Below, piece after piece: positions 15,942 through 25,477 of a stretch of DNA of 64,000 nucleotides. Source of the stretch: Tolypothrix brevis GSE-NOS-MK-07-07A. GTDB lineage: Bacteria > Cyanobacteriota > Cyanobacteriia > Cyanobacteriales > Nostocaceae. The notes beneath the pieces are model-generated. The model did no database searches. It saw only the letters and a program-made list of their open reading frames with translations, and had not been told where the DNA came from. A program made the position numbers and the translations under genes. The number at the start of each line of letters is the position of its first letter. Position 1 is the first letter of the stretch. Location of the stretch: assembly GCA_019358985.1 (NCBI GenBank), contig JAHHIJ010000001.1, forward strand, positions 233,270-297,269, given 5' to 3'.

Positions 15942-16616
15942 ATGACTAAGTTGCATCTACAAGTACCCGGATTCCAAGAACTTCATTCCGAATTTCTCTC
16001 TAAACAGTCTAGCATTAGTACTTACAATATTAATGGACTTAATATCATTGCCCTCCCAAATACATATCATCCAGAGCCACAATCTAGCAGCATGTTTTTC
16101 CTGAAAACTATTCGGGAACAATTTCAACACCTCAACAGCAAGAAAGGACGGCTACTAGAGTTAGGCTGTGGTACAGGCGTTATTGGACTATGTTGTAATG
16201 ATTATGTAGAAGAATTGTACCTTTCTGACATAGACGAAAATGCTGTATTTTGCACCCAGATTAATGCATTTTTAAATTACATGTACCCCAATATATACCA
16301 TTCCAACCTCTTCGAGTCCTTACCTGATATCTTATTTGATGTGATCCTTTTTAATATGCCTTTTTTAGACAAAAAGATTGAGGCAAGTGTAGAAGTCGCA
16401 ACCAACGATTTAGATGGTCAAATATTCATTAACTTTATCAAACAAATTCCGAAGTACCTTGCCCCCAAAGGAGATGTGTTTTTTAGTTATTCCAATCTGG
16501 GTAATTTAGAACTTTTTAAGACAATTCCCGATTTCTTTATCGTGGAAAAAATTGCACATGAAGAAGATGAAAAAACCGGACTATCCAGAAGCGTTTTTCA
16601 GATGAGAATGAAGTAA
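15942..16616 (+). CDS. Class I SAM-dependent methyltransferase
   Basis: 224 aa. SAM-binding motif I is LLELGCGTGVIGL (about residues 68-80), the acidic motif II is LYLSDIDENAV, and a catalytic-type N-M-P-F motif (FDVILFNMPFLD) stands where N-P-P-Y occurs in HemK/PrmC and RsmC-type enzymes. That motif suggests N-methylation of a protein, RNA or DNA base, but the substrate is unknown. The P-to-M change in NPPY/NMPF is unusual. Isolated gene; the 5' side carries only palindromic repeats. Confidence 0.75.
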   Translation: MTKLHLQVPGFQELHSEFLSKQSSISTYNINGLNIIALPNTYHPEPQSSSMFFLKTIREQFQHLNSKKGRLLELGCGTGVIGLCCNDYVEELYLSDIDENAVFCTQINAFLNYMYPNIYHSNLFESLPDILFDVILFNMPFLDKKIEASVEVATNDLDGQIFINFIKQIPKYLAPKGDVFFSYSNLGNLELFKTIPDFFIVEKIAHEEDEKTGLSRSVFQMRMK

Positions 16617-17399
16617 ACATCTTTGCCACAAGTTCATAACAAAAATATGAAGGAAGACTCTGCGTACCTTTGCGTTTTCCTTAGCGTACCTCTGCGTTTA
16701 AAAAAAATTATTGCCCTCAGGCTAAATTAGGCGCAGCTTCATCTTAAATTGGTATAAGTCCTAAATAGACATAACGCAAAGAGCTTTTTGATTTTACTGC
16801 TAGTGGAGCGATCTCTACCAGTCCCGAACTACAGCAGATTTCACGCTTAGGAAGTACATATATAAAACCCCTCTCCTTGTAGAGACGTAGCAATGCTACG
16901 TCTCTACGTGTATTCGATTAGAGCGATAGGCTGCTGTAAGTCAATATCGCATTGTCGATAAGGCGTTAAAACGCCTACTACAAACTTTGTTCACCACTGC
17001 ATAAAAACTATTAAAGTGAAAATATTCGCCTCAACTTTATTGACTTACTTCCTCATCTGTGTCTTTCATCACAAATAGGTTTCTTATAATTGTCAGTTAA
17101 TTTACAATCTTATTATTTAAACAATTTAATTTAGATACATTATTAAAATAATTGTCTGATATAAAGCTACAGTTAAAACTTTTATTTTGATTTGTTTGAC
17201 AAAACTTAATATATTGCATAACCTAAAAGTTAGGTAACGCTAATTCTCCTTACGAGAGAAATTATTCTTAGCCATATTTAGGCAGAAACAAATGAATTGA
17301 AATAAAAATTACTTACTAAAAATAAAAGCAAATTTATCTAATTTTGCGAAAAATCTAAAAATTCAGTTACCGGATAACGCTACAAAAAGGTCAACAAAT
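16617..17399. other. Long AT-rich spacer upstream of the oxidase cluster
   Basis: It contains the repeat phrases CTCTGCGTACCTTTGCG and GTAACGC, one GTAGAGACGTAGCAATGCTA hairpin at 16879-16907, and then about 450 bp of AT-rich DNA without a credible open frame. It is probably the regulatory region of the downstream cluster. I found no perfect GTA-N8-TAC NtcA site in it by eye. Confidence 0.5.
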
Positions 17400-17427
17400 T
17401 CCGGTTATATCTGAAAACTTTTAGTAA
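17400..17427 (+). promoter_or_regulatory. Candidate DIF-like promoter of the cox3-like cluster
   Basis: TCCGGT (17400-17405) is followed after 16 bp by TAGTAA (17422-17427), about 50 bp before the first start codon. TCCGGA near -35 is the DIF-type motif reported for promoters induced during heterocyst differentiation; here the last base differs. An AAGGAG RBS lies at 17465-17470. Confidence 0.35.
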
Positions 17428-17476
17428 GTGACAATCATGGAAATTTAGGTGGAATAAATATGTTAAGGAGATTATC

Positions 17477-17977
17477 ATGCTGAAGTACTTTACCTCATTG
17501 AACGACCACAACTTACCGTATCCTGACACAATTCATCCCATCGTCGTCCACTTCGTCATCGCGTTGGTATTATTTGCGTTTTTTTGCGATGTAATCGGCT
17601 ATTTCACTGGGAAAACTCGCCTTTTTGAAGTGGGTTGGTGGAATATGTTCTTCGCCACAATCGCTATTTTTTTTGCTGTCATTTTCGGACAATTTGAAGC
17701 AGGATTGGCACAACCTTATAACGCCGTTAAATCAGTTTTGAGTATGCATACACTGATTGGCTGGTCACTTTCAGGAATCATCGCAGCCATTACAGCATGG
17801 CGTTATGTATTGCGTATCCGCAACCCACAGAAAATATCGATTTACTATCTCGGAGTAGGACTACTTTTAACTTGTGTAGTTGGCTTCCAAGTATATCTTG
17901 GTGACAAACTTGTTTGGGTATATGGACTACATACAGTACCAGTTGTTCAAGCAGTAAAAGAGAGTATTTTGCCATGA
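17477..17977 (+). CDS. DUF2231 membrane protein, first gene of oxidase cluster
   Basis: 166 aa with four transmembrane helices: IHPIVVHFVIALVLFAFFC, WWNMFFATIAIFFAVIFGQF, HTLIGWSLSGIIAAITAW and YYLGVGLLLTCVVGFQVYL. It has the HP..VHF motif of the DUF2231 family. Two such genes precede subunit II in the Anabaena cox3 operon (alr2729-alr2730), to my knowledge. Conserved His residues could bind metal or heme, which is inference. AAGGAG lies 6 bp before ATG. Its stop overlaps the next start (ATGA), so the two are translationally coupled. Confidence 0.8.
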   Translation: MLKYFTSLNDHNLPYPDTIHPIVVHFVIALVLFAFFCDVIGYFTGKTRLFEVGWWNMFFATIAIFFAVIFGQFEAGLAQPYNAVKSVLSMHTLIGWSLSGIIAAITAWRYVLRIRNPQKISIYYLGVGLLLTCVVGFQVYLGDKLVWVYGLHTVPVVQAVKESILP

Positions 17978-18576
17978 ATTCAGAACTAATTGACCAATTA
18001 AGCAATCAACTAGGTGCGAACGGATTACCTTACACCATTCCCATTCATCCCAACTTAGTACATCTGACTTTAGGTTTGTTTATTATTGGGATTACCTTTG
18101 ATATTCTTGGTGTAATTTTCCCCTTCCAAAAATGGGTTTTCAAATCTTTAGCAATTCCTGTTGAACGTGCCAGCTTTTTTGATGTTGGTTGGTACAACAT
18201 GCTAGCTTCATCTGTGATTACATTTTTCACAGTCGGAGCAGGTTTTTATGAAATGATGCTGGCAAACCCCCCGGCAGATGTGAAAAGCGCTTGGGGATTG
18301 CAAGCAATGGAAACTATGCTTTGGCATGGTGTCGGTGGAGTCTTATTATTAGCGTTAATTGTTGGGATGACCGTTTGGAGAGGTTGGCAGCGCTTCGTTT
18401 GGTCAAAGGAAGCCGATAGACAAGTGCAATTAAGTTATCTATTAATGGGCATGATAATCATGTTTATTATGTTCCTCCACGGCACATTAGGAGCGCAATT
18501 AGCAACAGAATTTGGAGTACACAATACAGCAGATAATTTGCTGCGATCGGGCAAAGATTTGAACGGAATGTTTTAG
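17974..18576 (+). CDS. DUF2231 membrane protein, second gene of oxidase cluster
   Basis: 200 aa. The start at 17974 is chosen because it overlaps the previous stop (ATGA) and removes an unsupported 20-residue extension. It has four hydrophobic segments and the same IPIHPNLVHLTLGLFIIG histidine motif as its neighbour, plus FFDVGWYNMLASSVITFFTV, which also matches the neighbour. The pair probably arose by duplication and may form a membrane accessory of the oxidase. A double GTAGAGACGTTCCGCCGGAA palindrome follows the stop. Confidence 0.8.
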   Translation: MNSELIDQLSNQLGANGLPYTIPIHPNLVHLTLGLFIIGITFDILGVIFPFQKWVFKSLAIPVERASFFDVGWYNMLASSVITFFTVGAGFYEMMLANPPADVKSAWGLQAMETMLWHGVGGVLLLALIVGMTVWRGWQRFVWSKEADRQVQLSYLLMGMIIMFIMFLHGTLGAQLATEFGVHNTADNLLRSGKDLNGMF

Positions 18577-18581
18577 GAGTT

Positions 18582-18641
18582 GTAGAGACGTTCCGCCGGA
18601 ACGTCTGTACTTGTAGAGACGTTCCGCCGGAACGTCTGTAC
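18582..18641. repeat. Two tandem GACGTTCCGCCGGAACGTC palindromes
   Basis: Two adjacent 30-bp hairpin units separated by TT, between the second DUF2231 gene and subunit II. In an operon they could act as an RNA stem that alters transcript stability or processing. Confidence 0.8.
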
Positions 18642-18686
18642 GGAAGTTATGAATTAGTAGAATAACCATCAACCAACCAACAACTT

Positions 18687-19595
18687 ATGCACAAAATATT
18701 GCGAATTTTCACATTAATTACAGGCGCGATCGCGCTCACTTTTACTAGTATTTGGATCGGCAAACAAGCTTACTTTTGGCTTCCTCCCCAAGCGGCAGCC
18801 GAATCTGTCCTAATTGATGATTTGATTAGCTTCCTGGTGACGCTGGGTGCATTCATTTTCTTGGGAGTAACCGCAACTGTGATGTATTCGGTTATTTTCC
18901 ATCGCGCAATCAAAGATGACTACAGCGACGGTCCCCCAATTGAAGGTAATATAACTTTGGAAGTTGTTTGGACAGTCATCCCAGTTTTGTTAGTGTTTTG
19001 GATTGCAAATTATAGCTACCAAACCTACGAGAAAATGGGAATTCAAGGTCCGATGGAGCATGTACATTTGCCTAATCCGATGGGAATAGAATCGGCATAT
19101 GCTGCACCAAAAGACGCTGCAACTGAACAATTAGAAAAAATTGACGTACTTGCTAAACAATGGGCTTGGGTATTTCATTATCCAGAAAAAAACGTCACCA
19201 GTACCGAACTGCATTTACCAAGCGATCGCCGCATAAGTTTAGCAATGCAATCCCAAGACGTTATCCACGGCTTTTATATTCCGGCTTTTCGACTCAAGCA
19301 AGACATAATTCCCAACCAAACCATCAACTTTGAATTTACTCCCATCCGTCCAGGTAAATATCGCTTGACCGATTCTCAGTATAGCGGCACCTACTTTGCA
19401 ACCATGCAAGCCGATGTAATCGTTCAATCACCAGAAGATTACCAAAAATGGCTGACAGAAGCAGCAACTCACAAACAAGCGATCGCCAAAAACCAAGCAG
19501 CCTCTGAATATGCCCAAGCATCAAATCAATCAATCAAACCAGGTTGGGCAACAATTGCCCCTGCTGCCCCTCCACTAGTCAATTACAGCAACTAA
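18687..19595 (+). CDS. coxB: Terminal oxidase subunit II lacking CuA ligands (ARTO/Cox3 type)
   Basis: 302 aa with a signal-anchor and two transmembrane helices (about 7-25 and 48-70, then 92-110), and a cupredoxin domain with QWAWVFHYPE and QDVIHGFYIPAFRLKQD. In the CuA loop, where cytochrome oxidases have C-S-E-x-C-G-x-x-H-x-x-M, this protein has D229-S-Q-Y-S233-G-T-Y-F237-A-T-M240. Both Cys and the loop His are lost. Loss of CuA is typical of quinol oxidases and of cyanobacterial ARTO (Cox3), so quinol rather than cytochrome c is the likely donor. The C-terminus is Gln/Ala-rich. Confidence 0.88.
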   Translation: MHKILRIFTLITGAIALTFTSIWIGKQAYFWLPPQAAAESVLIDDLISFLVTLGAFIFLGVTATVMYSVIFHRAIKDDYSDGPPIEGNITLEVVWTVIPVLLVFWIANYSYQTYEKMGIQGPMEHVHLPNPMGIESAYAAPKDAATEQLEKIDVLAKQWAWVFHYPEKNVTSTELHLPSDRRISLAMQSQDVIHGFYIPAFRLKQDIIPNQTINFEFTPIRPGKYRLTDSQYSGTYFATMQADVIVQSPEDYQKWLTEAATHKQAIAKNQAASEYAQASNQSIKPGWATIAPAAPPLVNYSN

Positions 19596-19629
19596 TTGTA
19601 AGTACCCACCACCATCAACCAACAAACAA

Positions 19630-21339
19630 ATGACCAACATCCCCATCGAAGGCATCATAATCCCTAGTGAGACACCTCACCACGAACCCCCAAACGATTG
19701 GAAACAATACTTCAGCTTTAGCACCGATCACAAAGTAATCGGTATCCAGTATCTTGTTACCGCATTCATCTTCTTTCTCGTCGGTGGGATGTTTGCGATG
19801 GTGATTCGCGGAGAACTAATCACACCAGATTCAGACTTAGTAGATCGCACCGTATACAATGGCTTGTTCACCATGCATGGCACCGTCATGCTTTTCCTGT
19901 GGACATTTCCCTCGTTGGTTGGTTTTGCCAACTATCTAGTACCTTTGATGATTGGCGCCCGCGACATGGCATTTCCGCGTTTGAATGCGATCGCTTTTTG
20001 GATGGTGCCAGTGGTCGGAATTCTCCTCATGGCAAGCTTTGCAGTCCCTGGTGGACCCGCCCAAGCAGGCTGGTGGTCTTACCCGCCAGTGAGTCTCCAG
20101 AACCCCACAGGTAACTTAATTAACGGTCAAGTTCTCTGGCTCTTGGCGGTAGCAATCTCCGGCGTGTCTTCCATTATGGGTGCAGTCAACTTTGTTACCA
20201 CCATCGTCAAGATGCGGGCACCAGGCATGGGCTTCTTCCGGATGCCGTTGTTTGTTTGGGCAGTGTTTAGCGCCCAAATTATCCAACTGTTTGGATTGCC
20301 AGCACTGACAGCAGGTGCGGTCATGTTGTTACTCGACCTCACCGCCGGTACTGCCTTTTTTGACCCCAGCAAGGGAGGTAATCCAGTCCTCTTCCAGCAC
20401 TATTTTTGGTTCTACTCGCACCCCGCTGTTTATGTAATAATTTTGCCTGTCTTCGGTATTTTCTCGGAAATCTTCCCCGTCTATTCCCGCAAACCGCTAT
20501 TTGGTTACAAAGTAGTCGCCATTTCATCGCTTTTAATTGCGGGAGTCAGCGGTATTGTTTGGGTACACCACATGTACGTGAGCGGGACAGCAAGCTGGAT
20601 GCGGTTGTTTTTCATGTTGACAACGATGTGCGTATCTGTACCGACAGGAATTAAGGTATTTGCCTGGGTAGCAACTATCTGGGGTGGTAAAATACGCCTG
20701 AATACAGCAATGCTGTTTGCTTTGGGTGCATTGATTATGTTTGTGTTTGCGGGTATCACAGGCATTATGCTTTCCTCTGTACCCGTTGATGTTCACGTCA
20801 ACAATACTTACTTTGTCGTCGGTCACTTTCACTACGTTCTTTACGGTACAGTGACGATGGGCTTGTATGCGGCAATTTACCACTGGTTCCCGAAAATGAC
20901 GGGACGCATGTATCACGAAGGCTGGGGTAAATTGCACTTTTGGTTAACATTCATCGGTACTAACCTCAACTTTTTCCCCATGCATCCCTTAGGATTGCAA
21001 GGTATGTTACGTCGAGTTTCTTCCTACGCTCCAGATGCCGGATATGAATTCTGGAATATTATTGCTAGTCTCGGTGGCTTTCTGTTAGGAATGTCTACTT
21101 TGCCCTTCATTTTCAACATGATAGTTTCTTGGATGCAAGGTGAAAAAGCACCTGATAATCCTTGGAGAGCAATTGGTTTGGAATGGTTAGTTTCTTCCCC
21201 TCCTCCTGTAGAGAACTTTGAAGAAATTCCCATTGTCATCAGCGAACCTTATGGTTATGGCAAGTCTGAACCGTTAATTGCTCAATCTCACAGTCATCAA
21301 TATGATAGGGCAAATCCAACTTTGACAGGTGTAGATTAA
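19630..21339 (+). CDS. coxA: Heme-copper oxidase subunit I (ARTO/Cox3 type)
   Basis: 569 aa with about twelve transmembrane helices. The heme and copper ligands are all present: MHGTVMLFLW (heme a His), FWFYSHPAVYVIILP (CuB His and the cross-linked Tyr), VWVHHMYVSG (CuB His pair), and VVGHFHYVLYGTV (heme a and a3 His). It is therefore a competent oxygen-reducing proton pump of the heme-copper superfamily. It follows subunit II by 34 bp in one operon. In heterocysts the Cox3 oxidase helps keep oxygen low for nitrogenase (family knowledge). Confidence 0.92.
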   Translation: MTNIPIEGIIIPSETPHHEPPNDWKQYFSFSTDHKVIGIQYLVTAFIFFLVGGMFAMVIRGELITPDSDLVDRTVYNGLFTMHGTVMLFLWTFPSLVGFANYLVPLMIGARDMAFPRLNAIAFWMVPVVGILLMASFAVPGGPAQAGWWSYPPVSLQNPTGNLINGQVLWLLAVAISGVSSIMGAVNFVTTIVKMRAPGMGFFRMPLFVWAVFSAQIIQLFGLPALTAGAVMLLLDLTAGTAFFDPSKGGNPVLFQHYFWFYSHPAVYVIILPVFGIFSEIFPVYSRKPLFGYKVVAISSLLIAGVSGIVWVHHMYVSGTASWMRLFFMLTTMCVSVPTGIKVFAWVATIWGGKIRLNTAMLFALGALIMFVFAGITGIMLSSVPVDVHVNNTYFVVGHFHYVLYGTVTMGLYAAIYHWFPKMTGRMYHEGWGKLHFWLTFIGTNLNFFPMHPLGLQGMLRRVSSYAPDAGYEFWNIIASLGGFLLGMSTLPFIFNMIVSWMQGEKAPDNPWRAIGLEWLVSSPPPVENFEEIPIVISEPYGYGKSEPLIAQSHSHQYDRANPTLTGVD

Positions 21340-21359
21340 TTTGTTTCTCGACAACCGTC

Positions 21360-21388
21360 GTAGAGACGTTCCGCCGGAACGTCTCTAC
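21360..21388. repeat. GTAGAGACGTTCCGCCGGAA palindrome
   Basis: A single 29-bp perfect hairpin in the 236-bp gap between coxA and coxC. The rest of the gap has a second short inverted repeat, CCTTGGAATTAATTCCAAGG. Confidence 0.8.
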
Positions 21389-21575
21389 AATATGTGTCTT
21401 AGTCCTGTTTAGAGGACTTTAGCTGTTAGCCTTGGAATTAATTCCAAGGCGGGATCGCAACGAAGCCAGAAAATGAAAAGATTTACAGGTTGGGGATTTT
21501 TCCGATTTGTGTGTACACGGTAGAGTCTCAGACTGGGAACCAGAACTCGACACAAGATAAAGGAGAATTTAAGCA

Positions 21576-22166
21576 ATGGACAGTTATTTAGTTTCCGAGC
21601 AATTGCATGAGCATACCCACGATGAAGAAGGCAACAAGATGTTTGGCTTCATCGTTTTCTTACTATCTGAAAGCGTTATTTTCTTAAGTTTTTTCGCTGG
21701 ATATATTCTCTACAAAACAACGACACCCAATTGGCTACCAATTGGTGTTTCTGGACTTGAAGTTAAGGAACCGGCAATTAATACGGTGGTTCTTGTTGCT
21801 AGTAGCTTTGTCATTTATTTGGCAGAACGCGCTCTGCAAAGCCATAAATTGATGCAATATCGTTTGTATCTTTTTACAACAATGGCGATGGGAACTTACT
21901 TTTTAGTGGGACAAGGTATTGAATGGAGTAATTTGACTTTTGGTTTCACTTCCGGGGTATTTGGGGGAACGTTTTATTTATTAACAGGTTTCCACGGTTT
22001 GCACGTTCTCACGGGTATTTTGTTACAGTTGATTATTCTTGTACGCTCTTTCATTCCCGGTAATTTCGATTCCGGACACTTTGGGGTGAATGCAACTTCT
22101 TTGTTTTGGCACTTTGTTGATGTCATCTGGATTATTTTGTTTGTTCTAATCTATCTTTGGCAGTGA
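21576..22166 (+). CDS. coxC: Heme-copper oxidase subunit III (ARTO/Cox3 type)
   Basis: 196 aa with five hydrophobic helices. Family segments are GFIVFLLSESVIFLSFFAGY, TGFHGLHVLTGILLQLIILV and SLFWHFVDVIWIILFVLIYL. The short five-helix form is normal in bacterial oxidases. AAGGAG precedes ATG. It is last in the cluster; a strong intrinsic terminator lies 75 bp downstream. Confidence 0.9.
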   Translation: MDSYLVSEQLHEHTHDEEGNKMFGFIVFLLSESVIFLSFFAGYILYKTTTPNWLPIGVSGLEVKEPAINTVVLVASSFVIYLAERALQSHKLMQYRLYLFTTMAMGTYFLVGQGIEWSNLTFGFTSGVFGGTFYLLTGFHGLHVLTGILLQLIILVRSFIPGNFDSGHFGVNATSLFWHFVDVIWIILFVLIYLWQ

Positions 22167-22240
22167 ATATTTATGGCTTGCTGAAAAATTAGGTCAACAT
22201 TAAAAAATATAAAATGTAGAGTCTGACTTAAAGCGGAAGA

Positions 22241-22282
22241 AGCGTTGTGTTAGGGAAGCGGGTTTCCTCACAACGCTTTTTC
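22241..22282 (+). terminator. Intrinsic terminator of the oxidase cluster
   Basis: Stem AGCGTTGTG (22241-22249) with CACAACGCT (22269-22277) and a following TTTTT. Confidence 0.85.
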
Positions 22283-22381
22283 TCAGACAGCAAATCAACA
22301 ATATCAAATTGTTTGCCCAAAAAATCCGAAAAACTGCAACTTGAATTTGAAGCTTAGAGTAATCAAACTTCAATACCTACA

Positions 22382-22804
22382 ATGAACAAATCATTTGCGC
22401 TAATTTTGGCTACAGCTTCACTACTGACTGGAACATTTGGGACATCTTCCTCTGCTGTAGCCTCAGAATTAGTGGCTACTCAAGCTTCACCAATAAATAC
22501 TCAGATTATAGCCTCGGCATCTACTTGCCCTAAGTATGCAGGAGGAGGAATATTAGAAGCCAATATCGAAACTCGTAATTTTTCTATTTATATTTGTAAA
22601 AGAAGTGGAAAGCTTTTTTATACAAGCACTTCCAAGCTTAATGGTAAAGGTATCCGTTCTCTTCCAGCCTACACAGAAGAGGGAACAGGATATATTGCTA
22701 AGAATGGAAAATATGAATATGTTGTCAATGGTGTGAGTCTAGAGATTCTCAAAAATGGCAAAGTTTTACAAACAGATCCTGTCGTTAAATATGTAAGAGG
22801 TTAA
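22382..22804 (+). CDS. Small secreted protein of unknown function
   Basis: 140 aa. A signal peptide (FALILATASLLTGTFGTSSS then AVASE) is followed by a mature part with two cysteines (Cys49 and Cys72) that could form a disulfide. The C-terminal half is rich in Gly, Lys and Tyr and looks like a small beta domain (GKYEYVVNGVSLEILKNGKV). I do not recognise a family. It has its own spacer and no operon partner; the following spacer carries only repeats. Confidence 0.7.
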   Translation: MNKSFALILATASLLTGTFGTSSSAVASELVATQASPINTQIIASASTCPKYAGGGILEANIETRNFSIYICKRSGKLFYTSTSKLNGKGIRSLPAYTEEGTGYIAKNGKYEYVVNGVSLEILKNGKVLQTDPVVKYVRG

Positions 22805-22932
22805 AGAAAAAAGGTTTCTAGTCGGTTGTACCTACACGCTTAACTATTTTATATGTGCGTGGGTGCGATCGCTTCATAAGTTGCAAATAGCGATTCCCAC
22901 ATTCATGAGGTACAGAATATTAAATTAACCGC

Positions 22933-24153
22933 TTAGGAAGATAGATAAACGCCGATAAAATCAAATAAACGATGCGCCATTTCTAACTTAGAACAAGGTT
23001 CAATCACCATTTGCCGACCTTGATTATCTAAAAATATCGCTTTATTATTATCACTACCAAAACCACTATCCGGCTCATCTATCGGATTAGCAACGATCGC
23101 ATCTAATTTCTTTCTCTGCAATTTTTCTAAAGCTGGCTTGACAATATCGCCATTTTGTGCAGCGAATCCGATTATCTTTTGATGTGGTTGTTTTTGGCTT
23201 GCTAATTCGGCAATTATATCAGGTACTGGTTCTAAAGGTAAAGTTTCGGGAAGCGATCGCTTGGGCAATTTCTCCAAACTATAATCTCGCGGCTTTACAT
23301 CTGCAACCGCTGCCGACATGACAATCACATCAGCATTCGGCAAATATTCCAGCATTACCTGCTGCATTTCCTCGGCACTAATAACTGAAATTGCTTGCAC
23401 TCCCAAAGGTGCATTCCAACTTCCTAACCCATGTACTAATGTCACATTGGCACCTCGATGAAGTGCTGCTTGGGCTAAAGCTAATCCCATTTTACCGGTG
23501 GAGGGATTGCCAATAAATCTCACTGGGTCAAGATGTTCTCGTGTTCCTCCAGCACTTATCAAGACTCGCTTACCAGTTAAATCTCGCTTGCCTGCGGTGT
23601 GTAATAGTGATTTGATATAAGCGAAAATTTCTGGGGGTTCTGCCATTCTACCAGCACCAATGCGATCGCACGCTAACAACCCCGATGCTGTACTCATACC
23701 ATGATATCGGCTATCTGTCAATAAGTCGCGCCAATTTCGTTGCACCGTCAATTGTTCCCACATTTCGGTATTCATCGCCGGTGCGAGCAACACGGGACAA
23801 GTAGAAGCTAAAACGGTGTTGGTGAGCAAATTATCAGCCATACCATGAGCTAATTTTGCTAATGTATTAGCTGTTAAAGGGGCAATGACAAACAAATCTG
23901 CCCATTCACCCAACTCTATATGTAACGGACGCGAGTATTTAGCTTGCCAAAAGTCCTCATCTGTGTATGCTTGATGGCGGGATAAAGTACTTAAAGTTAG
24001 GGGTGTAATAAATTCTTGTGCTGTAGATGTGAGAATCACCCGCACTTCCAACCCACTTTTAAACAGCGTAGAAATAACTTCACAAACTTTATAGGCAGCG
24101 ATACCACCACCTACACCAACTAAAACCCTTTTGGTCAATTTACCACTTGGCAT
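22933..24153 (-). CDS. coaBC: Bifunctional CoaBC (phosphopantothenoylcysteine synthetase/decarboxylase)
   Basis: 406 aa. The N-terminal CoaC flavoprotein half has [10 protein letters not shown], the PAMNTEMW motif, and [15 protein letters not shown] with the catalytic Cys. The C-terminal CoaB half starts near [20 protein letters not shown] and includes [27 protein letters not shown] and FGSDNNKAI. It makes 4'-phosphopantetheine for coenzyme A from phosphopantothenate, cysteine and CTP. Complete length for the family. It lies downstream of the DUF2555 gene on the same strand, with a 68-bp gap. Confidence 0.95.
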   Translation of the reverse strand: MPSGKLTKRVLVGVGGGIAAYKVCEVISTLFKSGLEVRVILTSTAQEFITPLTLSTLSRHQAYTDEDFWQAKYSRPLHIELGEWADLFVIAPLTANTLAKLAHGMADNLLTNTVLASTCPVLLAPAMNTEMWEQLTVQRNWRDLLTDSRYHGMSTASGLLACDRIGAGRMAEPPEIFAYIKSLLHTAGKRDLTGKRVLISAGGTREHLDPVRFIGNPSTGKMGLALAQAALHRGANVTLVHGLGSWNAPLGVQAISVISAEEMQQVMLEYLPNADVIVMSAAVADVKPRDYSLEKLPKRSLPETLPLEPVPDIIAELASQKQPHQKIIGFAAQNGDIVKPALEKLQRKKLDAIVANPIDEPDSGFGSDNNKAIFLDNQGRQMVIEPCSKLEMAHRLFDFIGVYLSS

Positions 24154-24221
24154 AGGAAAAAGTTAGGAATTATGAGTTAATATTATTAATTCATAACTCA
24201 TAACCTCTAACTCTCAAGTCC

Positions 24222-24434
24222 TTATGCTTCGTCGTAGGGTTCCAAATCTAAAAGATGGATATAGGATTCAACTAGCTCTGGACGTGAAAATGCGATCGCT
24301 CGCAGCAGATGCCAATCATTCAAACCCTCAAAAGCATTGCTATAATTATCTTGCTCCAAGCGTGTTGCTAACTCTTCCACCTCTTGTACAGTCATGACAG
24401 CAATATCTTGTCTAGAAATGTTTAGAGTTTTCAT
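24222..24434 (-). CDS. DUF2555 small conserved protein
   Basis: 70 aa: MKTLNISRQDIAVMTVQEVE through HLLRAIAFSRPELVESYIHL to EPYDEA. I placed the start at 24434 because GGGAGGGGC lies at RBS distance on the minus strand; the open frame extends 29 residues further upstream without support. All-helical, soluble and acidic. Its function is unknown; found in cyanobacteria. It precedes coaBC and may be cotranscribed. Confidence 0.75.
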   Translation of the reverse strand: MKTLNISRQDIAVMTVQEVEELATRLEQDNYSNAFEGLNDWHLLRAIAFSRPELVESYIHLLDLEPYDEA

Positions 24435-24609
24435 TCTGTTTGCCCCTCCCTTATGCAGCATTTGCCATAGCGCATGAATTGAGTTGCGTGCTGACGCAGC
24501 CACCCAATATATCTTACTCATTCGGGGGCGTTGATTTCCTAAAATTTTTCCGGATTTTTAGCTGAATTCGTAAAAACTTTACAAAGTTGATAAAATAATG
24601 TTATGACTT

Positions 24610-25230
24610 TTACAGATTTACTACGAAATTCCGTACTATCTCTAACATTTCTGGACGAACTTCATGCCCCATATCAAATTCATGATATTCTACGGCTACT
24701 TTTAAAGATTCCAGAGTTTCCCTTGCCCTCATCGCAGCTTGCAATGGCACCACTGTATCTTGTCTACCATGGGTGATTAAAACCGACGGTAAAGAATTCA
24801 TATTTTGCGTCTCTACATTCTTTGCTGCATCTGGATGCAAATATCCACTCATACAAATTAAACCTGCTAGGGGCAATGTTAATCCGACATCTAAAGTCAT
24901 GGCACCACCTTGAGAAAATCCACTCAAAATTGTTCGCGAAAGTGGTACTCCAGTACTACTTTCTAAGGTTTTTAGCCAATCTATGAGTATTTGCCGACTT
25001 TCTCCCAAACCCTCATACATATTTTCCCTTCTCAAGTCGTACCACGCTCTACCAAAAGAGGAATCAGGAAAAGGAAAAGGTGCATTGGGAAAAATGAACT
25101 GATAATCTGGCAAATTGAAAAAGGGTGATAAAGACGCTAAATCGTCTGCATTTGCACCCCAACCGTGCAAACTGACAATTAAGCCTTTAGGTATTTGACC
25201 CATTTTTGGCGGAAAGGTGATAAATTCCAC
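24610..25230 (-). CDS. Carboxylesterase/phospholipase-type alpha/beta hydrolase
   Basis: 206 aa, the normal length for the family. Motifs: oxyanion region LIVSLHGWGANADDL, nucleophile elbow GFSQGG (catalytic Ser near residue 115), catalytic Asp in THGRQDTVVP and catalytic His in DMGHEVRPE. All triad residues are present, so it should be an active serine esterase of small acyl esters or lysophospholipids. The natural substrate is unknown. Minus strand, upstream of the DUF2555 gene with a 175-bp gap. Confidence 0.88.
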   Translation of the reverse strand: MEFITFPPKMGQIPKGLIVSLHGWGANADDLASLSPFFNLPDYQFIFPNAPFPFPDSSFGRAWYDLRRENMYEGLGESRQILIDWLKTLESSTGVPLSRTILSGFSQGGAMTLDVGLTLPLAGLICMSGYLHPDAAKNVETQNMNSLPSVLITHGRQDTVVPLQAAMRARETLESLKVAVEYHEFDMGHEVRPEMLEIVRNFVVNL

Positions 25231-25477
25231 GCGATAGATATTTTCTCCAGCGATTAAAGTCTATTCATAGATATTACTTCTTTTGAGCATTGGGGATTGG
25301 GGAATAACCTTCAGCTTTGCGTAAAATTGTGACGAATTGAGGGTTGAAATTTAAACGCAGAGGAGCGCAGAGGTAAGCGCAGAGGCACGCGGAGAATTTA
25401 AGTGTCCTTAGTCCAAGCGTCCCAGTCCCTTTTCTTCGGTAGAATAAAGTGCATCTTAGAAAGAAAACTGGGAAATT

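Noticed and set aside
24549..24554. TCCGGA at 24549 and again at 50315 as DIF promoters
   Set aside because: No well-placed -10 with a downstream gene at 24549; at 50315 the site is inside a TTTTCCGGAAAA palindrome and the gene has no link to heterocysts.
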